Shown: one piece after another, positions 43,205 through 53,998 of the stretch | Layout: each line of letters begins with the position of its first letter | Numbering within the stretch: the first letter of the stretch is position 1 | Assembly (NCBI GenBank): GCA_025765595.1 | Contig: JAIVFH010000033.1 | Location: 248,001-312,000 of the forward strand | DNA length: 64,000 bases | Direction: 5' to 3' | DNA from: Obelidium mucronatum | Lineage: Eukaryota; Chytridiomycota; Chytridiomycetes; Chytridiales; Chytriomycetaceae | Translations under genes and position numbers: made by a program | The notes under the pieces: generated by a model | The model's database searches: none | What the model was told of the DNA's origin: nothing | What the model saw: only the letters and a program-made list of their open reading frames with translations

Positions 43205-44240
43205 GGTTAGGTCAACTTCTCCTCGCATGACTCCTCACCGGATAAGCTGCCATCAATCCAACCAGCGATTCATATTCGTTCAAATATAAAGCTCTATACG
43301 CGATACCTTGGCTCTAGGCGTGATTAGCCTCGTTCTTTATAAGTCACCTACATCGAATAAACTAAGGAGGCCGCCCATACAAAATACCGATGATCTCGCC
43401 AAAGCTTTAAATAGTATCTAATATCGCGTTAAATCTATTCGAATAGGCACGGGGCCTCTGCTCGTACATGACTTCGCACATCAAACAAACTTCAGACTTT
43501 GTACAATATGAGTACCCTATGCGCGGACGCCCTATCGCGAGTGATAAACTACATTCTATATTGTGGTTAATTTGAGCATTCGCTGAGCTCTGTATCTGGT
43601 GGCGTCGCGGTGAAGTCTGGTTGTTTGCTATTCAGCATGGACCGAGTCTGTCAGGAAGCCAGTCCGTGCGCTCAGACATGCTTCCTACTATGTATTCGTC
43701 TCATTTCTCAAGTCGAAGGTCGGGGCAGCCGCTAAGGACGCGAGATGCAGATCCCCTCGAGTTGGCCACTTTCAATCCAAAATGACACAGCTTTCTTTCC
43801 CAACACAACAACAACACATACCCAAAACAGCTCCGTTTCCAGCTTTTGAAAAGCGCATTCGAGCTGCCGTAACGTATTTCATCGGTTTGCAATTATCCCC
43901 GACGCGTTCTGATGGTTGGTTACCTCGTTTTCGGGTACGTGTCGGATTTCAAGACCCGCCAAACATTGCGGAATTGTCAAAAATCGAAAAAGGTATAAAT
44001 AGGGAGCCTATCCCCCCCTCTTTTCTTCTCGCAAAAACTTCTTCTCTCTTAAAAAACCAATAACTTCTTCTCTCTTCAAGAACTCGGGAATTGCCTTGGA
44101 CAACACTTCACCCCTCACCAACCCCTCCTATTCTCACCAAGTCCCCTCCTAAAAAACCCTTAAAAACAACCGAAAAGACGGGCCCATAAAACAGACAAAA
44201 AGAAAGGGGGTTAAAAAAACAAGCGAAAAGACGCGCCACC

Positions 44241-44271
<31 letters not shown>

Positions 44272-44502
44272 AAAAGGGGACTTTTGTTTATTTATTTTAC
44301 ATTCATGGGTGCTTTTGGTTTTTAAGTTGGGTTCTGCAAGTGTTGTCCTTTCTGAATCTCCTTTTTTCTTTTCTTTTTTTTTTTTTATTTACGGATGGAC
44401 GCGTTTAAGGTATGTGGCGGGATATGGTTCAGGGCCTCCTCGTGGCTCCCGCTGGTAACAGGGCTTCTCCCTGGCTGACACTGAACCTCTTCTATTCGAT
44501 TT
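43205..44502 (+). repeat. 1.3-kb dispersed repeat, copy B
   Basis: Direct-orientation counterpart of copy A (19902-21165), including TATAAATAG at 43994-44002, a poly(A) tract of 29 nt at 44241-44269, and ATG GACGCGTTTAAG at 44395 followed by the same intron-like GTATGT...TAACAG. If spliced, the first exon continues MDAFK-GFSLADTEPL. Copy B ends about 85 bp before the SEN54 start codon. Confidence 0.85.
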
Positions 44503-44586
44503 AGTCTCTTTGTTTCTCTTTTTATTTAAATTAAATAAACATAAAATAACTATTTTATTGATAATTATCTTGGCTTGAAAAAACCC

Positions 44587-46327
44587 ATGCCTTCTGACAC
44601 TTCGTCGGACAGCGACAGCGACAGCGACAGTGACGATCAGCAGGATCAGCACAGCATAGCGGGAGTTGGCTTGGATGCGGATGCGGCGACGGACCTGGCA
44701 ACCACTTTGCGTTTGATCGAGGCCGGGCTCGCTCGCGAGCGGGCGTTCAAGGGGTGCGTCCTTCGAAGCCGGTCTCCTGACTTACCTTTCCTGACTTGCC
44801 CTGACTTGAACCGCCAGCCGCGCGTCCGCCGCCGGCGTTGTTGTCCCCGCGACAGGACTGGCGCACGTCGAGCGACCCGTCGGCGCCGCGTTTTCGTCGG
44901 TCGGCCGCGCCTCGGAGAAAGGAGCGAGCGGCTCGCTGCTGCGCGCCGAAGAGGCGCTGTTTCTGCTCGAGCGCGGCGCCCTGCTGCTGCACGCGCCAGA
45001 GACGCGCGCGGCCCTGGCGGCGGCCGTGGCGCGCTTCGATGCGGCGGCGCCGGGCGGCGACCTGAACTCTGTCTGCGCGAAAGTGATTGGCGCCCTGTCG
45101 CTGCAGGAAGCTTACGCGCTGCTGCTGGCCGACACCGACACGGGCTGCTCCCTGCCCCAGTATCAAGTCTATGCATTCCTAAAGAGGGCCGGTTACATCG
45201 TGTTTCGACATGAATCTCAGTGTCTTGAGATTCCTCAGCAACCTAGAGTCGATCCTGTTGTTTGTGCGAATTCAGATTCAAAGTTGCCCGACCGATGCAG
45301 TCCTTCTACACCATTGATTGATGATGGGAATTTTATGCATTCCTCAATTTGGAATTTGTTTGGCTTGTCTTCTTCTTTGTCTTCTTTTCTATTGGAAAAG
45401 TGGAAAGTCTTTCAGTCTTGGCTTGTTCCTCTTTGTTTTGCTATTCTCAAGAGTGGCGGCCGTTTTCGATGGAACAATGGTTGGAAATTTCTGTTGTATG
45501 CCGCCGACGCCGAAGGCGGGTGTATTCTTTCGCCGAAAGCGGATTTCTACCGCCGAAGGCGGATTTCTACCGCCGAAGGCGGATGTCTACCGCCGAAGGC
45601 GGATGTCTACCGCTGAAGGCGGTGATTTGGCTCTTTTCTTTCCATGCCGCATTTCTACCGCCGAAGACGGTGAATTTGTTCTCATCTCCACACACACACT
45701 CCCCCCACACACACCCCACACACACATTTCCAGTGCTTCAAAAAACTCATACAAATACAGCAAAATATTCCCACAAAACTCTATTGAGATTTATTACATA
45801 CATGGCAAAACAAGTCTGGAAATGGCTGTTTCGACGACTGGGACTCATGCTGTGGGGCCTTTTGTGGGGATACAGTCAAACCAAAAGCGTCGCAGATTCA
45901 TCATTAAAGTCATCCGAGCCACTTCCAGCAACAACCACAACTCTTCCACCAGTTTCACTGAAACCAGACTTTGAAGTGTACAAACCGAATGCCAAATTTA
46001 AAAAGAGTGAGCGAGGGATTCCAGACTACTATATTATTGTTGTAAGGTGAGACAATCGTTTCTACGTTTTTTTTTTATCAAATCAATCTTGTGTGTTCAA
46101 TTCCTTTTTGATGATTGACCAGTGGAGACGATGAGGTTCCGTCACCTGACGCTCTGGATTCACTCTTTCAGCTGGCACAAAGTAACATATCGAAAGTTCC
46201 TGAAATCAAGGTGGCAATTGTTGAACAAGGGCGAGTTTCATTTGTCGGTATAAAGGATTCCATCATGGACCCAACACAAGTGGTTCGAGGGAAAAAAAAA
46301 GGCGATTCATTGATATTTAATGTATAA
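44587..46327 (+). CDS. SEN54, tRNA-splicing endonuclease subunit
   Basis: SEN54 is a non-catalytic subunit of the endonuclease that cuts introns from pre-tRNAs. The start MPSDTSSDSDSDSD is acidic. After a GTGCGT...CGCCAG intron (44754-44817), a GC-rich exon encodes LRAEEALFLLERGALLL and LSLQEAYALLL, then QYQVYAFLKRAGYIVFRH, the conserved SEN54 core. The C-terminal exon has PDFEVYKPNAKFKKSERGIPD and, after an intron near 46046-46121, KVAIVEQGRVSFVG, also characteristic. The middle (about 45480-45790) contains the palindrome array and a frame change, so an intron is likely there but its ends are not fixed. Copy B lies immediately upstream and may supply the promoter. Confidence 0.88.
45500..45675 (+). 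repeat. 20-bp palindrome array in SEN54
   Basis: Units of the form ACCGCCGAAGGCGGATTTCT repeat with a 20-bp period at about 45545-45625, with degenerate units on either side. The spacer WWWTCT matches that of the array at 55.9 kb. The reading frame of the upstream exon stays open through the array but encodes only Arg/Gly/Pro-rich sequence. An intronic location is likely. Confidence 0.85.
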
Positions 46328-46369
46328 GTAAAAAAATGAACTTTTAACGTTACTTGAGCAATTTGATAA

Positions 46370-46600
46370 TAGACATCTTTTTGTGGACAAGTCTTAGATC
46401 TATACCACTAGGTATGCTAATAGCCTGATCTTCTCGACGTTGTGGTTGAACGGTTCGAATAGTTTCATCCAAAGCGCGCAAGTGACAGATGCAAAGAATA
46501 AAGCAAGATGAGTTAGTTCACTAATTACAAGAAACACAACTACAGTATCACAGCGTCAATGATCACGCACTTACGCTTTCTCAGCAACCGAAAACATTGA
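46370..46600 (-). CDS. possible small gene, unrecognised
   Basis: On the minus strand, ATG at about 46600 opens MFSVAEKA before a GTAAGT donor. Downstream there are two competing open frames, one ending RLVHKKMSIIKLLK and a stop at about 46350. Neither frame has a recognisable domain. It could be the end of a small mitochondrial or membrane protein gene convergent with SEN54. Confidence 0.2.
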
Positions 46601-46771
46601 AATTCACCTAAATTCACTGGTAATTAAAAGAAACATTTTGTGCAAAATAAAACAGTGAAGGAGAAAAGAAGAAGTGTAGAGACTGAACAGCGAGATGATC
46701 GGCATCCGAAGCGCACCCGAGGTCTTGCGGACAGTGCCTCTCATGAATTGATCAATTAGAACAAATTTTTC

Positions 46772-47923
46772 ATGAACTCTCGCTTGCAGACACTCTGTTT
46801 CAGTCGTGCTGTCTTGCAGCACGGAGTAGAGCTCCTAGTTCTCTGTGCTGGTGTCAGTGTCAGATCTGTCCAGTGGCTTGAAACCGATGCAGAAAACAAG
46901 AATGCTTCTGTGGAGTGCGATGGTTATGTTGCTGGAAACGCTACTGTCGTTATCGATAATGCAGACTTCAACGAGCAAAGCAGAAGAGAGAGTGCGCTTA
47001 TTTCCCTTTATCGGTGAGTTGGATCAATTTGGCCACAATTTGGCAGTGAAGCGCGGAGTCTCTGACAAAACAATCACAAGCCTCACAGACGCTTTGTCTC
47101 GCCTTCAGGATATCAATAACCCCACTGGTCCTCGCACGTCTCAAGGGTCGCTTGAGTACTTAGACGGCTACATACAGGTGGCCGCCCCCGCCACTTTGGA
47201 CTTGTCCACGATCAAAGAATACAGCCGTTCTGTTGGGTGTAATGATACGTACCACACAGCTCTCCTAACGCTGGAAGATTCCTTGGCTCACATTGATCGC
47301 ATTGTTCTCGCCGCTTTCGAGACTGTCAAACAGGGCAGGTGCTTTGATGTAATACTCGATGCCAATCCAGACTTTGAAGCCAATGTGAAAGCCTTGGCTG
47401 AAATCCCAGAACTGAGCGACCCCGTTCCCAACACTCCCGTGGTCGTCACCGCTGCCTTTAGTCGCAATGTGAAAGGGTTTGGCGCTCTTGAGACTTTTGC
47501 CTGCTGCAATTGCCGCTGGTGATCCAGATGCCTTTTTGGAATATGTGGATCCATTTTTCAATGCGCGCGAGTTGTTCAGATCTTCGCGGGACAGTAGACC
47601 CAACTTTTTCTGTGGAAATTTGTCAGTATACCACGCCAGCAAAGAAATGGATGGAGCAAAAGACTGAATTGGGGGCAGTCTATGAATTCTTTGACTACAA
47701 CTTGAATCGCCTTGGAAGAGACCCGACCGACACTATTGGTGCAAACGTGGTTGTCAGATTTGCAGACAAGACAACATTGCGTGGCATGGTGTCATTGGAA
47801 ATGGCCAAGGGTTTCCCATTGACACTGATGTTCAGGTTTGAAATTGCGGAATGCTCTCCTCCCAACTTTGGCTGGGAGCATATTTACCCGGCTAGATATT
47901 CGGGACTGAAAATCGAGGAGTAG
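46772..47923 (+). CDS. unrecognised protein gene with three +1 steps
   Basis: Four open pieces follow each other: to ~46990 (ending NEQSRRES), 46995-47480 (FIGELDQFGHNLAVKRGV, KTITSLTDALSRLQDI, EYSRSVGCNDTYHTALL), 47482-47580 (LLRLLPAAIAAGDPDAF) and 47582-47923 (TVDPTFSVEICQY, GAVYEFFDYNLNRLGRD, ending YSGLKIEE). Each step is +1 (near 46994, 47481 and 47581) with no intron signals. No domain is recognised. The start is uncertain: ATG 46772 is the first in frame, but an upstream exon is possible. A diverged copy of its last ~200 bp lies at 50620-50835. Confidence 0.55.
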
Positions 47924-47974
47924 TTGGAGAGTCAATAAACAATTATTATTTGACATGTTTTTGTTTTGCCTGAT

Positions 47975-48200
47975 TCTGTAGTGGATGCAGTCCTTCTTCG
48001 CGATTGATAAATGATGGAAATTTTGGATCTGTTTGGAATTTGTTTGGTTTGTCTTCGTCTTTGTCGTTTCTGTTGGAAAAGTGGAATGCCTTTCAGTCTT
48101 GGCTTATTCCTCTTTGCTTTGCTATTCTCAAGAGTGGTGGCCGTTTTCGATGAAGAATGGTAGGGATATCTGTTCTATGCCGCAGAAGACGGATGTCGTA
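47975..48200 (+). pseudogene. truncated duplicate of a SEN54 internal segment
   Basis: Repeats SEN54 at about 45290-45510. The peptide NLFGLSSSLSFLLEKW and then PLCFAILKSGGRFR are nearly identical to the parent, with mostly silent differences, before a TGA. The copy runs to the beginning of the palindrome region (GCCGCAGAAGACGG). It has no start and no SEN54 core, so it cannot make a subunit. Confidence 0.8.
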
Positions 48201-48240
48201 AAGTTAAAATAAAAAAAACCTATCATCTGATTCCCACAGG

Positions 48241-49287
48241 TCATCGCAGGTCTTTATTCCAAAACAAATTGAAAACGACATGCTTAATCCAACAGGCTTG
48301 CGCATTAGCACCAGTCGGGGCAAACCCACGATTCATCGCTGAAGAAGCAGGCGGTGGTGGGCCACGCACACCAATCCCAGAGTCTCCACTAAACTGACCA
48401 GGCGCACGTTCCCCTTTAAAGAAAAACTGCAGACTAAACTGTCTCGCATCCACATCCCAATGCGTCCAAAAGCGACCCTCGGCCCGATCCACTTCTTTAC
48501 TTTGGACTTTGAATGCAACCTGTTTCGTAGGGTTCAGCCGCAATCAAGAGGTATTGGAATTGGCGTTGGGCAGGTTCGATTCGTTGTTCAAAAGCACTCA
48601 TGAATCTGTGGCGGGGTTTGATTTTCGTATCGATTTGAGGGTATTGGATTTGAAAGAGGAGACCGAGTTGACGTGTATGTGGGTCTCGAATCTTTGTGAT
48701 TTTGTCTGTGATGTGTTGTTCAGTATATCCCCGCGCTCTCTCTCTCGCTCCCTCCCACTGTCGCGGTCCACTTACATCCAGGTCTTCCTATTTTGATGAC
48801 AACAGTCTTTGGTATGACGGGTGCTCCCATTGAGGCGCCCTGCTGCCAAAGCACGTTGGGCGTTGATAGTCATTGGATTCGACATGTCTCTTGCATCTCT
48901 GGCTGCTCTTCGATGTAAATTCGATTGATGCTTTTTTCCCTGAGTATGCGCGAGATAGGAGCCTTCATCTAAGAGACATGGTTTTTTTTAGTACTCAACA
49001 CAATCGCAGAGAGCAACAAAAAGAAAACGTAACTCGAATGCAGAGTGAGACACAGTTTGCATTCATATGAACCAAGGTGGTTTCGCATAAAGTACGGGTC
49101 TTTTGCCAAATCAATGGTTTCGAGCGCCAGTTTGCGCAGTCGCTCCCGCCGGTCAACGTTGCTTTCGCTTCCTCCGGCGACACCACCGCCTCCAAACTTT
49201 ACTCCTGCTCTGTTCTATTTTTGTTTTTTGGTTAGGTTGGGTAAAAAAAAAGTTGGAAGAGGGGTGCCTTACTTGGCGATCGACCAT
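48241..49287 (-). CDS. SF3A2 / Prp11, U2 snRNP splicing factor
   Basis: SF3A2 is part of SF3a, needed for U2 snRNP binding at the branch point. Exons: 49287-49273, 49214-49034, 48968-48776 and 48705-48241. Matching blocks are DRRERLRKLALETIDLAKDP, MRNHLGSYECKLCLTLH, NEGSYLAHTQGKKHQSNL (the C2H2 zinc finger is split by an intron), VVIKIGRPG, PRHRFMSAFEQRIEP, YLLIAAEPYET and AEGRFWTHWD. Two surplus bases, near 48831 and 48520, shift the frame by +1. The proline-rich tail of animal SF3A2 is short here. Stop at 48241-48243. Confidence 0.93.
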
Positions 49288-49613
49288 ATTTGTTGTGTTT
49301 TTCTTTTTTAAATAATTTCTTTATTTAATAAGTAGTCATGCAAGCAGTCCAACAAAAATGCATGAACTTTTCTTCTTTCTATGTTATCATTAAGAATTTA
49401 ACACCATTTTTTCTTCCGTTGTATTATGTAATATGGCGTTAAATCGTTCTGCGCCTATTGCAGTGTCGGAGTTGGTGGTAGAGAGAGCAGCCACTTTTTT
49501 TTTCTAGAAATGCCCCTATCTTGAGAGGACCTTGGTGCCCTATTTGCAACTTTCGGCTGGCTTGTGTGTTTTCCAAAAAAAAAAAGCAGGCTTGAATAAA
49601 AAAAAATCCGTAA

Positions 49614-50589
49614 ATGACTGACACCTCATCCTCCTCAACAGTTACAGATCCTGTGGCCGCCGCAGAAGCAGCAGCCTGGCAAACACAAAGTCTAGTGATC
49701 TCCACCTTTTTCTACGCCATGGCCTTCGAAAGCATGTTGAGGGGTCTCTATTCATCGCTGGAGCGATTGTGGGTCAAGACGGAAGGCCGATTCACGCCAG
49801 TCTTGATTGCAGTGTACAATGTATCTGCTATTATACAAGCGTTATGTGTAGTATTCTTTCTGGCGGGGGCTGTGGGTGAGAAAGCTTGCTTTCCTGTGGG
49901 CTTGATTGGGTATGGAGTATATCATATTATGATGGTTGTTTTTGGTATGCGGGTTTGCTATTTTGATACTATTTTCTTCGAATGCTGATCATTGACATTA
50001 ACGTGGCCGATTTGTCTGTTTTTTAAATCTACAATTAGGCATCTTTTTCCTGTACCGAACCTGGTACATTTGCTCAAACAACAGAGTATTCATGGTTCTT
50101 GGTGCCATATCCGTCCTGAATCGAATCATATGGTCTCTATACGATCTAGCAACGTCAAAAACCTACTGGAACACAGAATACGGGCAAGGCTACTGCGCTA
50201 TGAATTCCAACCCATTCGCCATGACAGGATACCTAGTCTCCGACATGGCCACCGATATCCTGTGCACCCTCGCCACCGGGATTGTCTCGATTTCATACTT
50301 TTCATCTGACTTGCGGAAACTTTTTTTGGTCATGATTGTGGAGAATATTGTGCGGTCCGTGTTTGTGCTTCCGATTCAGGTCGCGTCTGTGTGGTGTACG
50401 CTTAATGCGTTGGATTCAACGGTTGCGAATGTGATTGCGAGTGTGGAGATTTATGTATTGACGCAGGCGGTTAATTCTGAGTTTTTCATGTTCAAGATTC
50501 GGAATGCTGCATTGGATGAGTCGATTCGGGGGGAGATTGAATTGAATCGGATAGAAAGTGAGAATAGGGTTGGGGTGGAGAAGTCTTAG
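49614..50589 (+). CDS. multi-pass membrane protein, function unknown
   Basis: Two exons (49614-49944 and 50039-50589) joined by a GTATGC...ATTAG intron give ~293 residues. There are about six to seven hydrophobic segments, including FTPVLIAVYNVSAII, FFLAGAVGEKACFPVGLIGY, IVSISYFSSDL and LFLVMIVENIVRSVFVLP. The N-terminus is Ser/Thr/Ala-rich and the C-terminal tail charged and cytosolic-looking. I recognise no family. Such 7-span proteins without assigned function are common in fungi. No frame break. Confidence 0.7.
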
Positions 50590-50619
50590 AATAATAATAG
50601 TAATATGCTAAGTTATTAA

Positions 50620-50835
50620 TCCTATGAATTCTTTGATTGCACCTTGAATCGTCTTGGAAGAGACCCGACCGACACTGTTGGTGCAAACATGGTTGTCAGA
50701 TTTGCAGACAAGACAACATTGCGCAGTGACACTAATCGAAATTGCGGAATGCTCTCCTCCCTACTTTGGTTGGGAGCACGTTTAACCTGCTGGATATTCG
50801 GGACTCGATAACGAGGTGTAGTTGGAGTCAATAAA
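50620..50835 (+). pseudogene. truncated duplicate of the 3' end of the unrecognised gene at 46.8-47.9 kb
   Basis: Matches about 47665-47945 with substitutions and a deletion: TATGAATTCTTTGA, then CTTGGAAGAGACCCGACCGA, GTTGTCAGATTTGCAGACAA, GAAATTGCGGAATGCTCTCC, and the 3' flank GTCAATAAACAA. The deletion breaks the frame, so it is a relic. Confidence 0.85.
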
Positions 50836-50939
50836 CAACTGTTGTTACTTTGGTTTATATTTCTTTTTTTCTTCGAGTCACCACACAAAAACATCACCAC
50901 AACCCACATCAACCAACCAAACAACCCATCACACAAAAA

Positions 50940-53900
50940 ATGAAGAAAATCCACAAGAAAGTACCCGCCTCCGCTCTAACGTAACAAACAAAGACCAGAA
51001 TAAGTCTTTTCTTCGAGAAACAGTTCTAATAATAGCCCTTGTCGCAGGTCAAAACGCATTACGGACTTCTTTGTCAAGAAACCAGCAGCAACAACGGCAA
51101 CAAAATCACAATTAGACGATTGCAATAATAATACCAATGAAACATCTGAAACAGCAGCATTGCCTGCACCCGCGCCTCTTTTTGACCCGACGGACGACCA
51201 TGAAGACCACTTGATGGATGAGGACCATGCTGACATTATCGAAGATTTGGACGCTCTGAATGCTCTCAAAGAATTAACTTCGCATTCCGCTGGTACACTA
51301 AAAGCATCTGTGGGAGATTCTGCGATAGAAACGACAACAACAGCGACAACAACAACCGCAAACACAACTACCACTACTAACAGCACCAGTGCAGCCGGTA
51401 GCTCCAACTTGAAAAGGGCTTCTAGCAAGGCATTGGTGTTTGAAGGAGACGATGATGATCTGGAGTTGCTCATGAACGCTTCATATGATTTCGTGTTTGG
51501 GACTCAAGGGACGGGAGATTACAAGAAACCACAAGTCGATACCCCAGAGCTAGAAGAGAAAATGTATTTCTTTCTGTTGTCTTAATTTTTTTTTATATGT
51601 ACCTCTTCTTGTACTCAATGTGCAAATGTATAGTATGGCGACTCCAAAAAGTACTCGAAAACTTACCAGAAAGTCTGATTTATTGGACTCTATTTTGGGT
51701 GTAGGAACCAGCAGCGTTACTACAACAACAACAAAACGGGCATTGAATTCCAGCAAACATACCTATTCCCTTGATTCTCTATTGAAGGATAAGATTAAGC
51801 GTGAAAAGCAAATTCAAGAAGCAAACGATATTGAGTATTTGTTGGAAGCTTCAGAGGTATCTTGCTTCTTTTTTTTTTTAAAAAAAGTTTGTGTGGTCCT
51901 CATGATGCTGTTTTTTTTTGAAGGATGTAGACGAAAACTCTGACCCAGATATTCTTGCTTCCAAATTGTTGCCTGAATTGATGCAAACCGATCAACCGTT
52001 GGCACCGCAAACAGCCTCAAAGAGAAAAAGAAAGGGAACAAAAGCTTCTGCTGCTGCTGCTACTGGAAATAATAACGAGGAAGATGATGAGTACGATGAA
52101 GATCTCGTTGTCAAGGAAGACGAGGACGCCGATGACCTGCCGGGTGGTAAATCAGACGATGCCGTTCGGGAAAGCAAAAAGCGGCTTCAAAGTGTGGTGT
52201 TGGATATGATGAAGGCTGGCTCTGTGGATCATTTGATGCTGTTTGAGAATGTTGAGGTGACGAGTTTCTCTATTTTTTTTTTTTGTCTTCTTCTGTTTTG
52301 GCAGAGTGATAACCCTTTTCTTTAACTCTCGTCGATGATAGGTGAAATCTCCACACATTGCCTTGGAATTGGTTTGCCCGGAAAATGATCAGATTGGACA
52401 ACTGGTTGCAAAAGCGCTTGAAGGTTTGGTAATTCTCTATTTTACTCCAAAACGCTAACATCATGAATGCAGACACGGAAAACTGTCAAGACTTTTTACT
52501 TTCAGGTGCTCTTATCCGCTCTGTAGAAAAGTCCAACTGGTATTTCCCTGACTCCTTGTCGAAATGGCTTTTCGAGACGGCGTGCTACTCGGAATCGCAA
52601 ATCATGGCTTCCGCCGCTGCAAAGAACCTGAACCAATACTTTGAGTCAGCAGAGAAGGGCACTTGGATTATTTCTCCGTTTGTGTTTAAGGAAGTCTTGG
52701 CGTCGTATGGATTCTCTGCGAAATTGTGTTCTGAAGATGTAGATGGAGCTGATGTTTCCTTGTTTGTGAAGGCCCTGTCTCGATCCAAGCAGTCGTCTGA
52801 TTTGGAAAAGTTTAATAATTATAAGCTTCCGGCTTTCAATTTGAGTCTTTGTGTGGAGCTTTATGTTTCTTCGTTGACAAACAGGTGTGTATCGTTTTTG
52901 ACCCCCTGTTTTTTGTTTGTTTATTCGAAAATGGATATCAATATTGGCTTGGATATTAGATGGATGCATTATCCTGAACGGTCATTGGAAAATGCTTTCC
53001 AACTTCTCGTGAAGCTTTCGATTGACAGCAGAGTAGTTATCGCTACAGGCGACTTGCTGGCCAAATCCGTCGCCAAAATTGCCCGCGTTCTGGCGACGCA
53101 GCAGCAACAAGCAGAGCCAGGGACAGGAGGCGACAGTATATCATCGTTTCAATATATCTCCCAGAAGCTCGCAGAATTTGCGGGATCTGACCCGCTTTGG
53201 CAAGATTCTCTGATTTGCAAACCCAATTCGGCTTTATTGGGATCTATTGCGGCTCCTACGTCTTCTGGATGCCCTACCAGGCATGGACTTGAATTCATTG
53301 CCCGTATTCGTAGAGAAGTCGCGGCCTTGTGTGTATTGAGAGCGGGTGTGGCTGGAGGGTTCAAGAAGCTTGGGGAGGGCGAACAGTCTTTGGAAGTGGA
53401 TACTGTTGTAGTTAAGTTGGGAATGTTTATTTTTCGCGTTATTGTATGTATACCCTCTCCCCCTAACAGTTTTTTTTTTTCATTTTGAAAATAGAAGAAT
53501 CCTACAGTTAATGTTGATACGAGTTTGGCCTCCTTGGTATCCATTGTTTCAAAGTACAATGTATCTCCTGCTCGAACAGATTACATGCGGCTGGCATCGC
53601 GAATTCAAATATTGGCAGCGGCTGTGGGTGGGTATTCTGGGGTTCGAGGAAGTCTAGAGGCTGCGTCGGCTTTACAAGTCACTTTGGATCGTCTTCATGG
53701 AAGTATTAATGATAGCTCTCATTTGGCTATGGATCGAGTTTGGGTAATATATTTTTGTTTTGCTCTTTGGTCATTATTATTATTATTAAAAAACTTGACA
53801 GGCAAAGGAGAACATTCATGACTTGAAAACATATGTTGAGTTGACGTTACCGCAAAAGACACTGCAACAGTCGTCTATGGAATCTTACTTGAAACATTGA
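50940..53900 (+). CDS. SLF2/Nse6-like protein (FAM178 family), probable SMC5/6 loader
   Basis: SLF2 and fungal Nse6 recruit the SMC5/6 complex to damaged DNA. Evidence: an acidic disordered N-terminus, SLDSLLKDKIKREKQ followed by NDIEYLLEASE, then a helical C-terminal domain with GALIRSVEKSNWYFPDSLSK and WLFETACYSESQ, which resembles the FAM178 domain. Exons: 50940-50980, 51048-51563, 51634-51855, 51924-52256, 52342-52423, 52473-52884, ~52960-53443, 53495-53743 and 53802-53900. The 75-nt piece 52885-52959 is in frame but has good splice signals. A PIP-like motif KRITDFF lies near residue 16 and a second, QSSMESYL, at the very C-terminus. No frame correction needed. The family call is moderate. 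Confidence 0.6.
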
Positions 53901-53998
53901 GAATGATTACCAATAAAAACGAATAAAACTTTTTTTAATAATACAATTTGTTGAAAATAAAAAAATTGGAAAGAAGTAGATATCGTTTGATTATTTTT

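Noticed and set aside
19902..44502. Copies A and B as LTRs of one giant 23-kb retroelement
   Set aside because: The DNA between them contains intact host genes (TRAPPC13, ABCC, chitinase) and a separate complete retrotransposon, and there is no primer-binding site or polypurine tract. A partial third copy lies inside.
44646..45176. Long GC-rich reading frames on the minus strand opposite SEN54
   Set aside because: They are shadows of a GC-rich exon; the plus strand carries the conserved SEN54 core and correct splice sites.
46994..47036. A 33-nt intron (GTGAGT...GGCAG) to repair the first break of the unrecognised gene
   Set aside because: It would join the wrong phases and remove protein-like sequence (GELDQFGHNLA). 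A single surplus base at 46994 fits better.
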